Source: Anastatus disparis (taxonomy: Eukaryota; Arthropoda; Insecta; Hymenoptera; Eupelmidae). Taken from it: DNA of 64,000 bases. Positions within the stretch are counted from its first letter, which is position 1. The number at the start of each line of letters is the position of its first letter. The notes under the pieces were generated by a model. It was not told the origin of the DNA, did no database searches, and saw nothing but the letters and a program-made list of their open reading frames with translations. This document shows, in pieces, positions 1-10,239 of this stretch. The position numbers and the translations under genes were made by a program. Location of the stretch: contig JAFFSR010000292.1 in the NCBI GenBank assembly GCA_017163975.1, positions 689,501-753,500 on the forward strand, given 5' to 3'.

Positions 1-1446
1 GAAAAATTTAGAGGTGGTACTGCATTGGTCACCCTGGATAACAATATTAGTAAGGTTAAAGATAGTGGTCTAAAGCAGAGTAATGATGGTGCTGATTCTT
101 CCTCAGTACAGGCAGCTGTGTCTGCTTTGGAGAGTGCGCTATCCTACAGGCTCGAGCTGATTCAAAATGATCTTAAACGACTTCCGGTTCTTGAGAGCCA
201 AATTATAAATACTGACAAGGGTCTGCAGGATATCGTGACTAAAATGGAGAGTCAAAATGAAATCATTAAGAATTTATATGCTGGGCAGACGCAGCTGTTA
301 GAGGAGAATCGTAAACTCAGGGGAATGATAGGTACTTCAAAGAGGGAGTTGTTGTCTGCTCTCAAGGGCATGCATGAAAAGTTTTTCAAGTCTCTCACGA
401 CTAATTTTAAAAATATGCATGAATTTTTAGGTAATGAATTCAATGGAGTGGACAGCAACTTTTCTCAACTTATGACCGGGGTGGCTGAGGTAGTGCAGAC
501 CGTTACTGATCTCACGGCCCAGGACGAACACTTAATCAACACCAACACCAACACTACTGCTGATATGCCTGTAAATTCGAATATAACACAAACATTAGAA
601 CACACAGATAGTAGCTCTAATAACACAGTCACTGAAGCATCTGTTGATTCGAACGATGTACAAATAGTAAAAACATATACAGATGGTAGCAGAGAGGCAT
701 CCTGTCATGCTGTGAAGAGGTGTGGTTCTGGGAATAGTGTCTTGGTGATGTCCAGCGGACTGGACTGCTCTGCGGCTAATGTCGGGCTGGAGGATTATGC
801 TTGCGCTGTTCTGGGAACCATACTTCCGACTTTTGATCGTTCAAATATTGTATCTGTTACTGAAATCTCTAATTCTGGAAATAAAAATAAGGACAGGATG
901 TCTGCTGGGCGTGAGATCGTTGGCGGTCCGAGTGTTGCGTTCTCATTGTTGGTTAAGCTTTCTGGAGATGACTTGGCGCAGAAGGTATTTATGGCTAGGC
1001 GTAGATTAACGGGTTTTTCGACAGCGGATCTGGATCCCTCCCTCCTCGGCAGTTCTTCTACCACCAAGCACCATTCACAAATATATATAAATGAGTATCT
1101 TGAAAAAGATAAATATATTAAATTTAAAAATCTTAAAAAGTATGCTAAAGGAAAAGGTTGGAAGTTTGTTTGGCATAGAGGTGGTAAATTTATGATGAGG
1201 AGGGAGAGAGGGGAGAAAGTACACAGATTTGAAAGTGAACATGATTTAAATAAAATATTAGATAAATCTAAATGTATTGTAAAGAAAAATGTTAACGTAA
1301 CTGATAATTGGAAACATGATGAATTTTTAACAAATAATGGATCTTCTGATAATGGTAAATTTCAACCTCACAATAGTGAGATAAGCTCGAATCAAGAATT
1401 AATTAAAAATCATGCAATATCGTTAGATAGAGCCTCTCCCCAATAA
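1..1446 (+). CDS. ORF1 protein of non-LTR element A (partial at window edge)
   Basis: This is the RNA-binding or chaperone-type ORF1 of the retrotransposon. The frame is open from base 1 and no convincing ATG lies near the edge, so the N-terminus lies off-window. The first ~170 residues are polar and look coiled-coil prone, with regularly spaced Leu/Ile. A Ser/Thr/Asn-rich linker follows. Around residues 363-400 there is a basic module with the core WKFVWHRGGKFMMRR, which resembles the C-terminal block of many insect non-LTR ORF1 proteins. No CCHC zinc knuckle is present, unlike elements B and C in this window. The ORF ends in TAA and the same frame reopens at once into ORF2. Family assignment is good; biochemical function is inferred from family. 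Confidence 0.75.
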   Translation, partial: EKFRGGTALVTLDNNISKVKDSGLKQSNDGADSSSVQAAVSALESALSYRLELIQNDLKRLPVLESQIINTDKGLQDIVTKMESQNEIIKNLYAGQTQLLEENRKLRGMIGTSKRELLSALKGMHEKFFKSLTTNFKNMHEFLGNEFNGVDSNFSQLMTGVAEVVQTVTDLTAQDEHLINTNTNTTADMPVNSNITQTLEHTDSSSNNTVTEASVDSNDVQIVKTYTDGSREASCHAVKRCGSGNSVLVMSSGLDCSAANVGLEDYACAVLGTILPTFDRSNIVSVTEISNSGNKNKDRMSAGREIVGGPSVAFSLLVKLSGDDLAQKVFMARRRLTGFSTADLDPSLLGSSSTTKHHSQIYINEYLEKDKYIKFKNLKKYAKGKGWKFVWHRGGKFMMRRERGEKVHRFESEHDLNKILDKSKCIVKKNVNVTDNWKHDEFLTNNGSSDNGKFQPHNSEISSNQELIKNHAISLDRASPQ

Positions 1447-4363
1447 CTGCGCTGGTCCTCTCCGGAGAGTCGAATAGGGAGGAGGGGTGAACTGCGCGCG
1501 TACTTCCTGAATGTGACCTCTTTGAGGGCTCATATTGGGCAAGTGTGTGAACTTTTAGATGGTTATCATTCTTACGACATATTCGGAGTTGCTGAGACCT
1601 GGCTGGGTCCGTCTGTATCGGATGACGTCATTCGAGTCGGGGGGTACAAAGTGTTTAGACAGGACAGCAACTTGCGTGGTGGAGGAGTTGCCTTGTATAT
1701 TAAAGATAATCTGAAATGCACTGTTTTGGCCACTTCGGAGACGCAAACTAGTAATAGTAGCGGTAAGCCGGAGGTGCCTGAATATATTTTCTGTTCTGTT
1801 CAAGTTGGTGACTCCGAGCCCGTGCTAGTTTCTGTTATTTATCGTCCTCCTGCTGTTTCGTTTATTAGAAACTCAAACTTTTCGAAAGAATTAAGAAATT
1901 TTTGTTCAGACTATTCTCATAAAATTATAATGGGGGACTTGAATGCCGATCTCCTTAAAGAGAGCAGTGATGCCAGGTTTCTTAGTAAGCTGTCAGCTGA
2001 GCTTTCATTACAGTTGGTCCAGCACGGTGCTACGCACCATACTCCAACGTTTCACACGTGGATTGACCTGATCTTTGTTGATGACAACGACGTGGTGCTT
2101 GATGCACGGAACCTACCGGCGAGCTTTCACAGTTGGCATAATTTGATTGACGTCTGTTTGCCTTGCAATACTATAACTTTAGATCAAAAACCTATCATGT
2201 ATAGAAACTATAAAAATATTTGCCCAACTGCATTGGGAGAAAAACTTGCTGGCTGTGATTGGTCGCCGCTTATGACTGACACAGTTGACCCTGAGTCTGC
2301 ACTTGGTTGCCTCTGTGACAATCTCACTACTGCAATCGAGAATTTGGCGTCGTTGAAAGCGCTCAAGCCTAATAAGAATAAGTTTCCATGGATAGATGAA
2401 GAATTGTCACAGATGCGGCGTAAAAGAGATGCTACATATCGTAGATATAAACGGACAAAGGACGAGCAGTACCTCCTTGAATTTCTGCAGTTGCGTAGGG
2501 TGGTAGACGAACGCACGGATCATGCTAAGACTACTTATATTCACAATAGACTGTTTGATGCTCTTGCGGGTGGTAATGTCTGGAAGGAGTTGAGAGACCT
2601 GGGACTGCTATCCGGACCTCAAGGGGATTTGAATGGATTCACTCCGGATGAGCTCAATGAGCTTTGCTGGGGTGTCAGTCTCGCCGCAGGAGGATAGTGA
2701 AGAGCGATTGAGAATTCTTTCTCAATGCAATGAAAGTGGGTTTACCTTTAAACCAATTAATTTTAATGATGTTGTTCTTGCAATTTCACATTTTTCCTCA
2801 CAGGCTTGTGGTGAGGATGGCATTCCGCAAAGCGTGATAGTTAAAGCTTTACCATTTATTGGTGAACATCTTGTGACTCTGTTCAACTCCTCTTTTACAC
2901 GGGGGATTTTCCCTTGCCGCTGGAAGCAAGCTCGTATTATACCATTGAAAAAGTGTGCTGCACCTAGGCAGCCAAAAGATTTTAGGCCCATAGCCATCTT
3001 ATGTTTTCTTTCAAAGGTTCTTGAGAAGATCGCCCATGACCAACTGCAGGAGTACATTACATCCAAAAAATTGCTCGATCCTATGCAGACGGGCTTCAGG
3101 AAAAACCATTCTACGCAGACTGCTGTACTTAAGCTTACAGACGTTATAAGGTCAGGTCTAGACAGGAAACTTGTCACGTTACTACTACTTTTTGACTTTA
3201 GTAAGGCATTCGACGCGATCTCTCCCTCCAAACTTCTTGCGAGGCTTAGATCGATGGGGTTCTCCAGGGCTGCACTCGAATGGATTAACTTCTATTTATC
3301 AGGTAGGAAACAAATGGTTTTTACGCATTTAAAGGAGGAATCGAATTGGCTAACAACCAATCTAGAAGTACCTCAGGGTTCGGTGCGGGGACCTCTGTTG
3401 TTTTGCATAAATGACGTACGTGACGCACTGGACTCTGGTTGCGTCGGGCATCTGCTGTATGCGGATGATCTTCAAATTTACACACGGGTACCTTATGATG
3501 ATGTGGATGAGGGGAATCGTATTTTACAGAGGGCAGCTAGGGCGGTGTCAGGGTGGGCTGCTGGTGTTTCTCTGACTTCGAATGCTAGTAAAACAAAGGC
3601 GATTGTCTTTGGAAGTAATCGTTTTATTAAAAATTTTTATTCGGGTGAGCCAAGGACGATTGACCTGGGGAGCGGTATCGGTATTCCTTTCTCTGGCACC
3701 ATTACGAGCCTTGGTGTTGTACTCGACTCTAAACTGTCTTGGGAACCGCACATTAATATGTTGACTAAAAAATTCAATATAGTGATTTATAGCTTGCGGT
3801 TTTTCCGTCGGTACACCACTGAGGCTCTGCGTAAGCAGCTCGCAGCCACCCTGCTGTTCCCACATCTTGATTACTGCTCAGTGGTTTTGCTCGATGCTTC
3901 GCAGGAGTTACGAAGACGACTACAGACAATGCAAAATTCGTGTGTGAGATATGTATTAGGCGAGAGAATGGGTGATCACATCTCTCCCCATAGACAAGCT
4001 TTGGGTTGGCTACGTACTGATTCGAGGAGACAGTATTTTATGGCTGTACTTATGTACAAAATCGTACGTATGAATACTCCTGAATATCTAGTGGGTCTCT
4101 TCACTAGATATATACCCAGAGCGACCACTAGGGGTGAGATTAAAGATCTTGCGGTGCCCTTCATGCGCACTGAGACTGGAAGAAATTCCTTTCAAGTTCA
4201 AGGTGCGCATTTTTGGAACTCCCTACCTGCTGATATTAAAAATCTTCCATCAATCAGCAGGTTTAAAGCCGCTCTGAGGAGGTATTTATCGACCTCGATT
4301 AAACAGTATAATTTTCGGACTGTATCATATGTGTTAATTTATTATGTGATGTACCTTTTATAG
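1447..4363 (+). pseudogene. ORF2 of element A: AP-like endonuclease plus reverse transcriptase, frameshifted
   Basis: The 5' part (to 2697) encodes an exonuclease-endonuclease-phosphatase domain with the blocks AETWLG, GGGVALYIKD, MGDLNADLL and WIDLIFVDD. The usual C-terminal SDH block reads SWHNLIDV, so the catalytic Asp/His pair looks degraded. The frame then stops, and the reverse transcriptase continues in the next frame from about 2660 to 4363: FRPIAIL, LDPMQTGFRKNHST, LLFDFSKAFD (about 3185-3215), VPQGSVRGPLLF and YADD (3458-3469). The C-terminal block HFWNSLPADIKNL is typical of CR1/L2 elements. One indel near 2660-2690 would explain the break. No in-frame ATG precedes the endonuclease; the frame is open straight after the ORF1 stop. 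Without the frameshift, ORF2 would have about 970 codons. Confidence 0.88.
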
Positions 4364-4790
4364 ATTTAAGGCATGATTGTATTTATTGGCGTGATTGTAG
4401 AATGTGTGTGCATAGATAGAGTGAATGATTATATTTTTATCAGCTTGACTTATAAATTAACTGTATACTGCTAATATTTCGACTGCGCTCTTTACACGCT
4501 TGTTTTTATGTAATTCTTTTGACTGATAGATATTTGAGACTGATTTTTAATTATATTATTTATACTCTTTGCGTGTGTTTATTTGTATTATCTGTGATAT
4601 CACTTTTATTTAATTTATTGACTTACTATTACAGTATTATAATTTATATTATGTTTTATGACTGTGATATCATACTGTATTATTTTAATTTTATATTTAC
4701 AAGGTTATTTCAAGTATTTTATGTATTATAACTTTATTTGTAAATTTACACGCTCTTTTTGTAATTATAATACAAAATAAAACAATATCT
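4364..4790 (+). other. 3' untranslated region and tail of element A
   Basis: AT-rich non-coding sequence after the ORF2 stop. Two separate stretches of it recur at 31760-31900 and 32990-33248, which identifies it as the 3' region of the family. It ends ACAAAATAAAACAATATCT; the second copy extends this as several ATCT units, the usual microsatellite end of this group. Confidence 0.75.
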
Positions 4791-5693
4791 GGTTTTTTCT
4801 TTTTTATTTTTAAACTAAAACAAAACTAACTTTTCTTTAAACAAATCGAACTTTTATTTTTAACTAAGCTTTTATTCTTTTTTTTTTTATAAATTATAAT
4901 GTTGTCTTAAAAAATGATACTTTCATTAAATTAACGTTTTATTTTTTACTATTAATTAACAAAAACACTTTTCTTTTTTTTTTATTATTTAATTTTCTAT
5001 CTTTCGTTCTTTTCTCTACAAAATTAAAATTAACCTTTTTTTTTCTTTTTTATTAAGTTGACTGAAAAATTTATTCTTTATTTTTGTAATTAAATTGAGC
5101 AAAAAATACTTTTCTTTTATTTAATTTTTTTTTTCTTTCTCTTAACTGAACTTAGATTTTTCTTTTTATTTAAACAAACTTATACTTTAACAATCTCTTT
5201 TATTTAAAACTAACTTAAAAAAAAATGTTTATTTTAATTGTTTTAATTCTAAGTGTTATTTTCTCTTTTCACAAACTAAAACTAAACCTTTCTTCTTTTT
5301 TTTGATATCTTCAAATTCACTTTTTTGTTTTCATTACGCGTTTTTTTATTCATATTTCAATTTAAACTTAAATTTTTTTCTTTTTTATTGACTTAAAATT
5401 AACTTGAAAACATATTTTTATTTTCTTTGTCCACCAAATTAAACTTACACTTTTTTCTTTTTTATTAAATTAACTAAAAAATTTATTTCTTTATTGTTAA
5501 CACAAAAATTTTTACCTTTCTTTTTTATTAAACTTACTAACATCACTTTTCTTTTTATTATTTAATTATAAAATTATATTTAAACTTTTCACTCAAAAAT
5601 TAACTTAGAAACTACATTTTCTTTTATTACTTTTCACTTAAATTTTTCTTTTTAGTTTTTTACACTACTTTTATTTACTTTAATTGTCTCTTT

Positions 5694-6086
5694 TTAGTTT
5701 TTTACACCTTTTTTTATCCACTCTTCTATCTCTTCTTCACTTTCTTCTACGTCATCTCTACATGTTTTTACCCCTTCCTGTTCTTTCTTCCACTCTTCTA
5801 ATTTGCACCCTGCATAATATATTTTTATTTTGCATTTTGATTTTTTCATATATATCTCTTTTATGTACACTTCTTCTTCTTCTTTTTTGTTTTTTATTTT
5901 CCTTTTCTTTGTTTCTTTTTTCATTTTCTTTTTCCAATTTTTTTCTTGTGGTGTGTTTGTCGTTTTATTTATTTTATCGTTGATTGTATAGTATTGGTAT
6001 CCTGGGTCCGAAAAGTCCATTGGATTTGGCTGATTCAACTTTGATGTACTTGGGTAAATTACATTACCCAAGTCTCCACTCCTCAT
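5694..6086 (-). CDS. Hypothetical Lys/Glu-rich ORF downstream of gypsy-1 integrase
   Basis: I do not recognise this ~130-codon frame. Its first ~45 residues look like ordinary coding sequence (SGDLGNVIYPST, MDFSDPGYQYY). The rest is a low-complexity Lys/Glu run produced by the purine-rich tract. The frame stays open for about 20 codons upstream of the ATG and lies on the same strand as pol, so it may be a third ORF or the decayed tail of the gypsy-1 coding region. No signal peptide or membrane segment suggests an envelope protein. Chance openness of a purine-rich tract is a real alternative. Confidence 0.3.
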   Translation of the reverse strand: MRSGDLGNVIYPSTSKLNQPNPMDFSDPGYQYYTINDKINKTTNTPQEKNWKKKMKKETKKRKIKNKKEEEEVYIKEIYMKKSKCKIKIYYAGCKLEEWKKEQEGVKTCRDDVEESEEEIEEWIKKGVKN

Positions 6087-6263
6087 TGTTGGGTCTTCGT
6101 CCCAATCACAGGTAAGTACTTTATCTTTTATTTTTTTTTTCGTTAACTAACGTGCTGATGTGCCTTTGATTAAAATAGCGCATGGTTTGCGCGCTGTTTT
6201 CACGTAAGCGTGTGGCCATTTTCTCTTTTCTTTTTAATTTTCATGAGGGGTGTCGAGAAAAAT

Positions 6264-6323
6264 AAATTTGACGATGCAACTCACTTGATGATTAGACAAA
6301 CAATGAGCTGTGTCGTCAAATTT
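6264..6323. repeat. Short imperfect hairpin
   Basis: Arms of 20 bases at 6264-6283 and 6304-6323 (core AATTTGACGA) are near-complementary around a 20-base loop. A second inverted pair with core TGCGTACA / TGTACGCA lies at about 6350-6423. The role is unknown; these could be remnants of a small foldback element. Confidence 0.45.
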
Positions 6324-6616
6324 TTTGACTATTTTTGAGTGTATGTATGTGTGCGTACATTTGTTACACTTAACTTTGTACATTTTTCGATATTGACCTT
6401 TTCTGTACTTCAAGTGTACGCACGCATAAATACTTGTATACTATGTGTATTTTTTCTATGTTTTTTGCATTCCTTTGCTTTTAATATTTTTTCTTGATTT
6501 TAAAATAATTTTTTAGCTAAAATACTTTTAGAACTCTTTTAAATGTTCTATATGGGACTTTTCACGTTTATGTTTTTTATAATTGCAATTAATTAGATTT
6601 ATTATTTTTAGTTAAT

Positions 6617-7456
6617 TTAATCATTAGTCTCATAGAACGGTTTAAGGTGTTCTATATGGAACTTTCCACGTTCTACGGCTTTTCCATCAGTTAATAAATA
6701 TGTATCTGGTGCAATGATGTTTTTGATGATATATGGACCTTCACATATCTCAAAAAATTTTGCAATTTTATCATCATCTGCACTTGATACATTTAATGAT
6801 TTGAGCAGTACTTTATCATTTAAATTAAATTGATAGTGAGTACTTTTAGCGTTTTTTGCATTTGCTCTATCTTTTATTTTCTTATGCATTTTATTTCTTG
6901 CATAGAAAATTTTCCTATCATATGGTACGTCAGTATTTTCTAATTTAAAATACTTTTCCCATATTCTAGTTGGTTTTTCGCCCATATGTAATTCAGTTGG
7001 CGTAAAACCTGTTGTTTCATGGGTAGTTTCGTTCATTATGCTTTGAATTTTTTGCATATGTGACGCCCATGATTTATGTGAATTATTCACGTAAGTTCTA
7101 AAGAATCGACCTAATTCTCGGTGAATTCTTTCCACAATATTGCTCTGTGGATGTCTAATGGATGAATAAATTATTTTAATATTTTCATTTTTTAATTTTT
7201 CTATCCATTTTTTAGACGTAAATTGTGTACCATGGTCAGTCATTATTGACTGTGGTTTACCATAATTTGGTACATAATCATTAAATATTTTTCTAATTGT
7301 TGTTAATGTATTTGCCTTTTTAATGGGATACATTACAACGTATTTAGAAAATACATCTATAGTTGTTAAAATATATTTAACGCCTCTTATAGATGTTGGC
7401 AATGGACCATAAAAATCAATCGATGGTATTTCATTTTTTTCGTTTACTATAATTGG
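6617..7456 (-). pseudogene. Integrase core and C-terminal domain of gypsy-1
   Basis: The integrase catalytic core shows the first Asp in TIDVFSKY, the second in IMTDHGTQFTSKKW and the Glu in NIVERIHRE, so the DDE triad is present. The C-terminal part has a GPY/F-type module (EGPYIIKN, then GKFHIEHLKPFY). It is in the same frame as the upstream RNase H/integrase N-terminal part but separated by one in-frame TAA at about 7457-7459. Integrase joins element cDNA to chromosomal DNA; here the polyprotein is interrupted, so activity is unlikely. Confidence 0.88.
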
Positions 7457-8530
7457 TTACATTTCTGCATTATATTCTACTGTTAAGTATTTTGTCTTTT
7501 GACAAGTAATGCATGATTTTAAAATTCTGTGTACATGCTTTTTTAATTTAGGAACTGTGAAGCTTTCTATTAATAATTTATACGTTTTTTTGGGACCAAT
7601 GTGCCCATAAAAATCGTGTATTTCTATTATTAATTCTTTTAATAATGATTCAGGTATTATTATTTTTAATCCTAATTCATCTATTTTATATAAAAAATCA
7701 TTTTCGAATTTATAATGATTTTTTATTTTATCATTTTTTAATTCGTTCAATTTTTTTCTTATTTTGATGCAATATGCATCATTATTTTGCGCTTTTTTAA
7801 AGCTTTTCAACAATTTTTCTAATTGTTTATTTATTTTTAATTTATTTCTGATATTCGCTATTAATATTTCGTTTTCGTCATCTTTTGCGTTATCAGATGC
7901 TTGTCTGCTTAAAAAATCTGCAGCAGCATTTATTTTTCCAGGTATATGTTCTGGTTTGATATTGAAATCTTGGATTGATAAGGCCCATCTTCTTAATCTA
8001 TAATTATTAAATTTACATTTATTTAAAAATGTAATAGCTTCATGGTCTGTTCTTACAATTATTTCTTTAGCACCTCTCAAGTATGTGTCAAGCTTATGTA
8101 AAGACCATACGACAGCTAATAATTCTTTTTCGGTAGTGAAATAATTTAATTCACTACCTTTTAATGTTCTGCTAATAAAACAGACAATACTTTCGTGATT
8201 ATATTCGTCTAGTTGTGACAAAATTGCAGCTATTGCGTAATCGCTTGCATCTGTCGTTAGTATAAAAGGTTTTTCCATATCTATGAATTTCAAAATGTTA
8301 TTTTCTGTGAAAAGATCCTTTATACTTTCAAAAGCTTTTTGCTGCCTTGCCCCCCATTCGTAGGGTACATTTTTTCTTAATAAGCCGATTAATGGCAATA
8401 TTTCATTCGCATAACCTTTCGCGACTTTCGTGTAAAAATTTACAAACCCCAAGAATGCTTGTAATTCTTTAACATTTCTTGGTGTTTTAAAATGTTTTAT
8501 TGATTTAATTTTTTCTGGATCTGGTGTTAT
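7457..8530 (-). pseudogene. RNase H and integrase zinc-binding domain of gypsy-1
   Basis: This continues the pol frame after the RT stop. The first part matches the RT thumb/connection (ELQAFLGFVNFYTKVA). The RNase H region follows, with LTTDASDYAIAAILSQ, TTEKELLAVVW and LRGAKEIIVRTDHEAI. The integrase N-terminal zinc module follows with the pair in HDFYGH and the Cys pair CITC. It is bounded by in-frame TGA (8531-8533) upstream and TAA downstream, both single nonsense changes in one otherwise continuous frame. Confidence 0.88.
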
Positions 8531-8997
8531 TCATTTTGACGTTATAAAGTGTCCAAGAAATTCAATTTTTCGCTTCAAGAAATTTGATTTTTTAAAATTA
8601 AATGTCAAATTATATTTAATTGCTTTAATAAATAATTGCTCTAAATGATCCATATGCTCTTCGAATGTCGATGACCTTATATGCAGATCATCTACGAAAG
8701 CTAGAACGAATTCCTGCATATCTTTTATTACGTAGTCCAGTCCTCTTAATAATGCAGCGCTGCTGGTTTTTATGCCAAATGCAGCTACATTAAATTCATG
8801 TACTTTGTTATCAATTTTAAACGCCGTATATTTTTTACTTGGCTCGGTTAATTCAATTTGCCAATACGAGCTTGTTAAATCTAAGCTCGACATGAAATTT
8901 TTCTCTTTACATCTGAAAAAAATTTCTGCTATTGAGGGTGGAGCTTCGTAATCGTCAATTATTTTCTCATTCAATTTACGAGCATCTAAACAAAGCT
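8531..8997 (-). pseudogene. Reverse transcriptase of gypsy-1, N-terminal part deleted
   Basis: RT palm blocks are visible: LDLTSSYWQIEL (with the first catalytic Asp), AAFGIKTSSAA and FVDDLHI (the YxDD box as FVDD), then KIEFLGHFI. The frame begins abruptly at CLDARKLN, directly next to the end of the protease region. The usual linker and the SPW...VKKKDG block are missing. An internal deletion with a frameshift between protease and RT explains this. It ends at a TGA after HFITSK, and the pol frame resumes beyond it. Confidence 0.87.
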
Positions 8998-9480
8998 TCG
9001 CAAACTAGCATCGTGTTTATAATCATACTCAAAGCCTTTTGAGTATCATATCCGATGATAACATCCTTGACTAATTTCGGAATTATTAAGTAGATTATTT
9101 TTATTTCTACATTTTTAAATTTTGTTTTTAATAATAACTGACTCTTTATTCTTGTAGTTTTTGTGCCTGTGGCTGTTTTTATAAACTTCCCAGTTATTGG
9201 CAATAAAGGGCATTTTTTAAATGTCTCGTAATTCTGAAAATAAAATTGCTCCGATATGCAGGTAACTTCGCTACCTGAATCGATTAGAGCTTTGACATTT
9301 ATATTTTCTAATTTTATTTCAATTTCTGGGCAACATATGATATTATTTTCTTTTGACTCTTTTTTGTCAATATCGTGAATTAAATCATCTTTTATGCTTT
9401 CTTGCATAGAAGATATTATTTTTGTGGGTTTATCCTCAGTTGCAACCTTACCCCTTGTATTTTCAACCTCAGGTGCAACT
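8976..9480 (-). pseudogene. Retropepsin-like protease of gypsy-1
   Basis: The aspartic protease active site reads ALIDSGSEVTCI, and the flap/second block reads KDVIIGYD, both typical of Ty3/gypsy proteases that process the polyprotein. The open frame continues upstream of 9407 without an ATG, through a Lys/Glu-rich linker to a stop near 9490. It loses its frame directly after the second block, where the deletion into RT begins. The region between this protease and gag is occupied by a rolling-circle-like repeat. Confidence 0.83.
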
Positions 9481-9529
9481 TTATTTAGTTTTCCTGATTT
9501 TTGTCATTATTTTCGTCGCTTATGTCTAT

Positions 9530-10216
9530 ATTTTTTTTTTGTATTTTACGTAAGTTAATTGATGAATTTGCTTTGAGATTTCCATGGGAATAATTTGCAT
9601 CTGCCAAAAGAAGGATAACTTTTATAAACCGATCTTTTTAGCGTAGTTTTCTTTTTAGAAAATTTTAAAAATTTTCTTAAAAAATTTTCATATTTCAGTA
9701 TTTTTCCATTTTACGTAAAGTACTTGATAGAATTACTCTAAAATTTGTATACAAGTTATTTGCTACTGTCTTTATAAACCAAGTTTTAAATAAATAATTT
9801 TATTAGCGTAGCTTTTTGATCAATTCTTCTGTTTTCTGAGTTACTCTTGAAAATTTATAATAGTACTACTGAATTTAAATACCGTTACTAAAATTGACTA
9901 CTTGGATTTACCAAGCTTAGTCGTGATAGAAAGATATCCACAAGATAACAAAAATAATAAATTCGAACCTATGTATAAGGCTAGCTAAAGTCAACAAAAT
10001 TAAACACTTTAAAAGCTAACATTTAACCCAAACAAAATGTTGAAAAGGCAATCAACTAGCATATATATTCAAAATTTATAAAGTACAAAATGAATAAATA
10101 TTAATGATGGACAATTTTTTTATATTAAAATCACATTTAAATAAATATAAAAAAATAATGAAACTCAAAGAGCTCTATGAGAAAGCATTCCGCCAAAGCA
10201 CTTGGCAGCGTTTTTT
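9530..10216 (+). mobile_element. Helentron-like non-autonomous element, copy b (5'-truncated)
   Basis: The left part (9540-9780) is nearly identical to the last units of the 163-bp tandem array at 57575-57810. The right end (10020-10216) matches copy c at 63131-63330 in inverted orientation, and its last ~100 bases match copy a at 58785-58884. It ends in a short hairpin (GCCAA-loop-TTGGC) followed by AGCG and a T run. It separates gag from protease of gypsy-1, so it inserted after that element. The 5' palindrome of copy a is missing here. Confidence 0.72.
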
Positions 10217-10239
10217 GTTTATTTTTATTTTCCTCTATT

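Larger units (their letters stand above)
1..4790 (+). mobile_element. Non-LTR retrotransposon A (CR1/L2/Jockey-like), 5' end off-window
   Basis: Two consecutive coding regions (ORF1, then endonuclease plus reverse transcriptase) are followed by a 3' region ending at about 4790 in a short ATCT-type tail. No RNase H region follows the RT, which fits the CR1/L2/Jockey group rather than the I group. The boundary at 4790 is supported by a second copy of the same 3' region at 31691-33248, whose tail is a run of ATCT repeats. The element probably inserted into the 3' part of the minus-strand gypsy element to its right, because the long pyrimidine-rich tract begins directly after the tail. The exact clade would need an RT phylogeny. 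Confidence 0.85.
4791..6616. other. Pyrimidine-rich tract and 3' region of gypsy-1
   Basis: From 4791 to about 5990 the plus strand is almost only T, A and C, with repeated blocks resembling TTTTCTTTTTTATTAAACT. On the minus strand this is purine-rich, and it may represent degenerate or slippage-expanded sequence between the integrase gene and a missing 3' LTR. No LTR matching 12545-13140 was found here. One minus-strand ORF (5694-6086) is listed separately. 6100-6616 holds short hairpins and no recognisable gene. Confidence 0.4.

Noticed and set aside
5684..5983. Plus-strand Leu/Phe/Ser-rich open frame
   Set aside because: A by-product of the pyrimidine-rich tract; it shows no domain beyond hydrophobic low complexity, and the minus strand fits the gypsy-1 context better.
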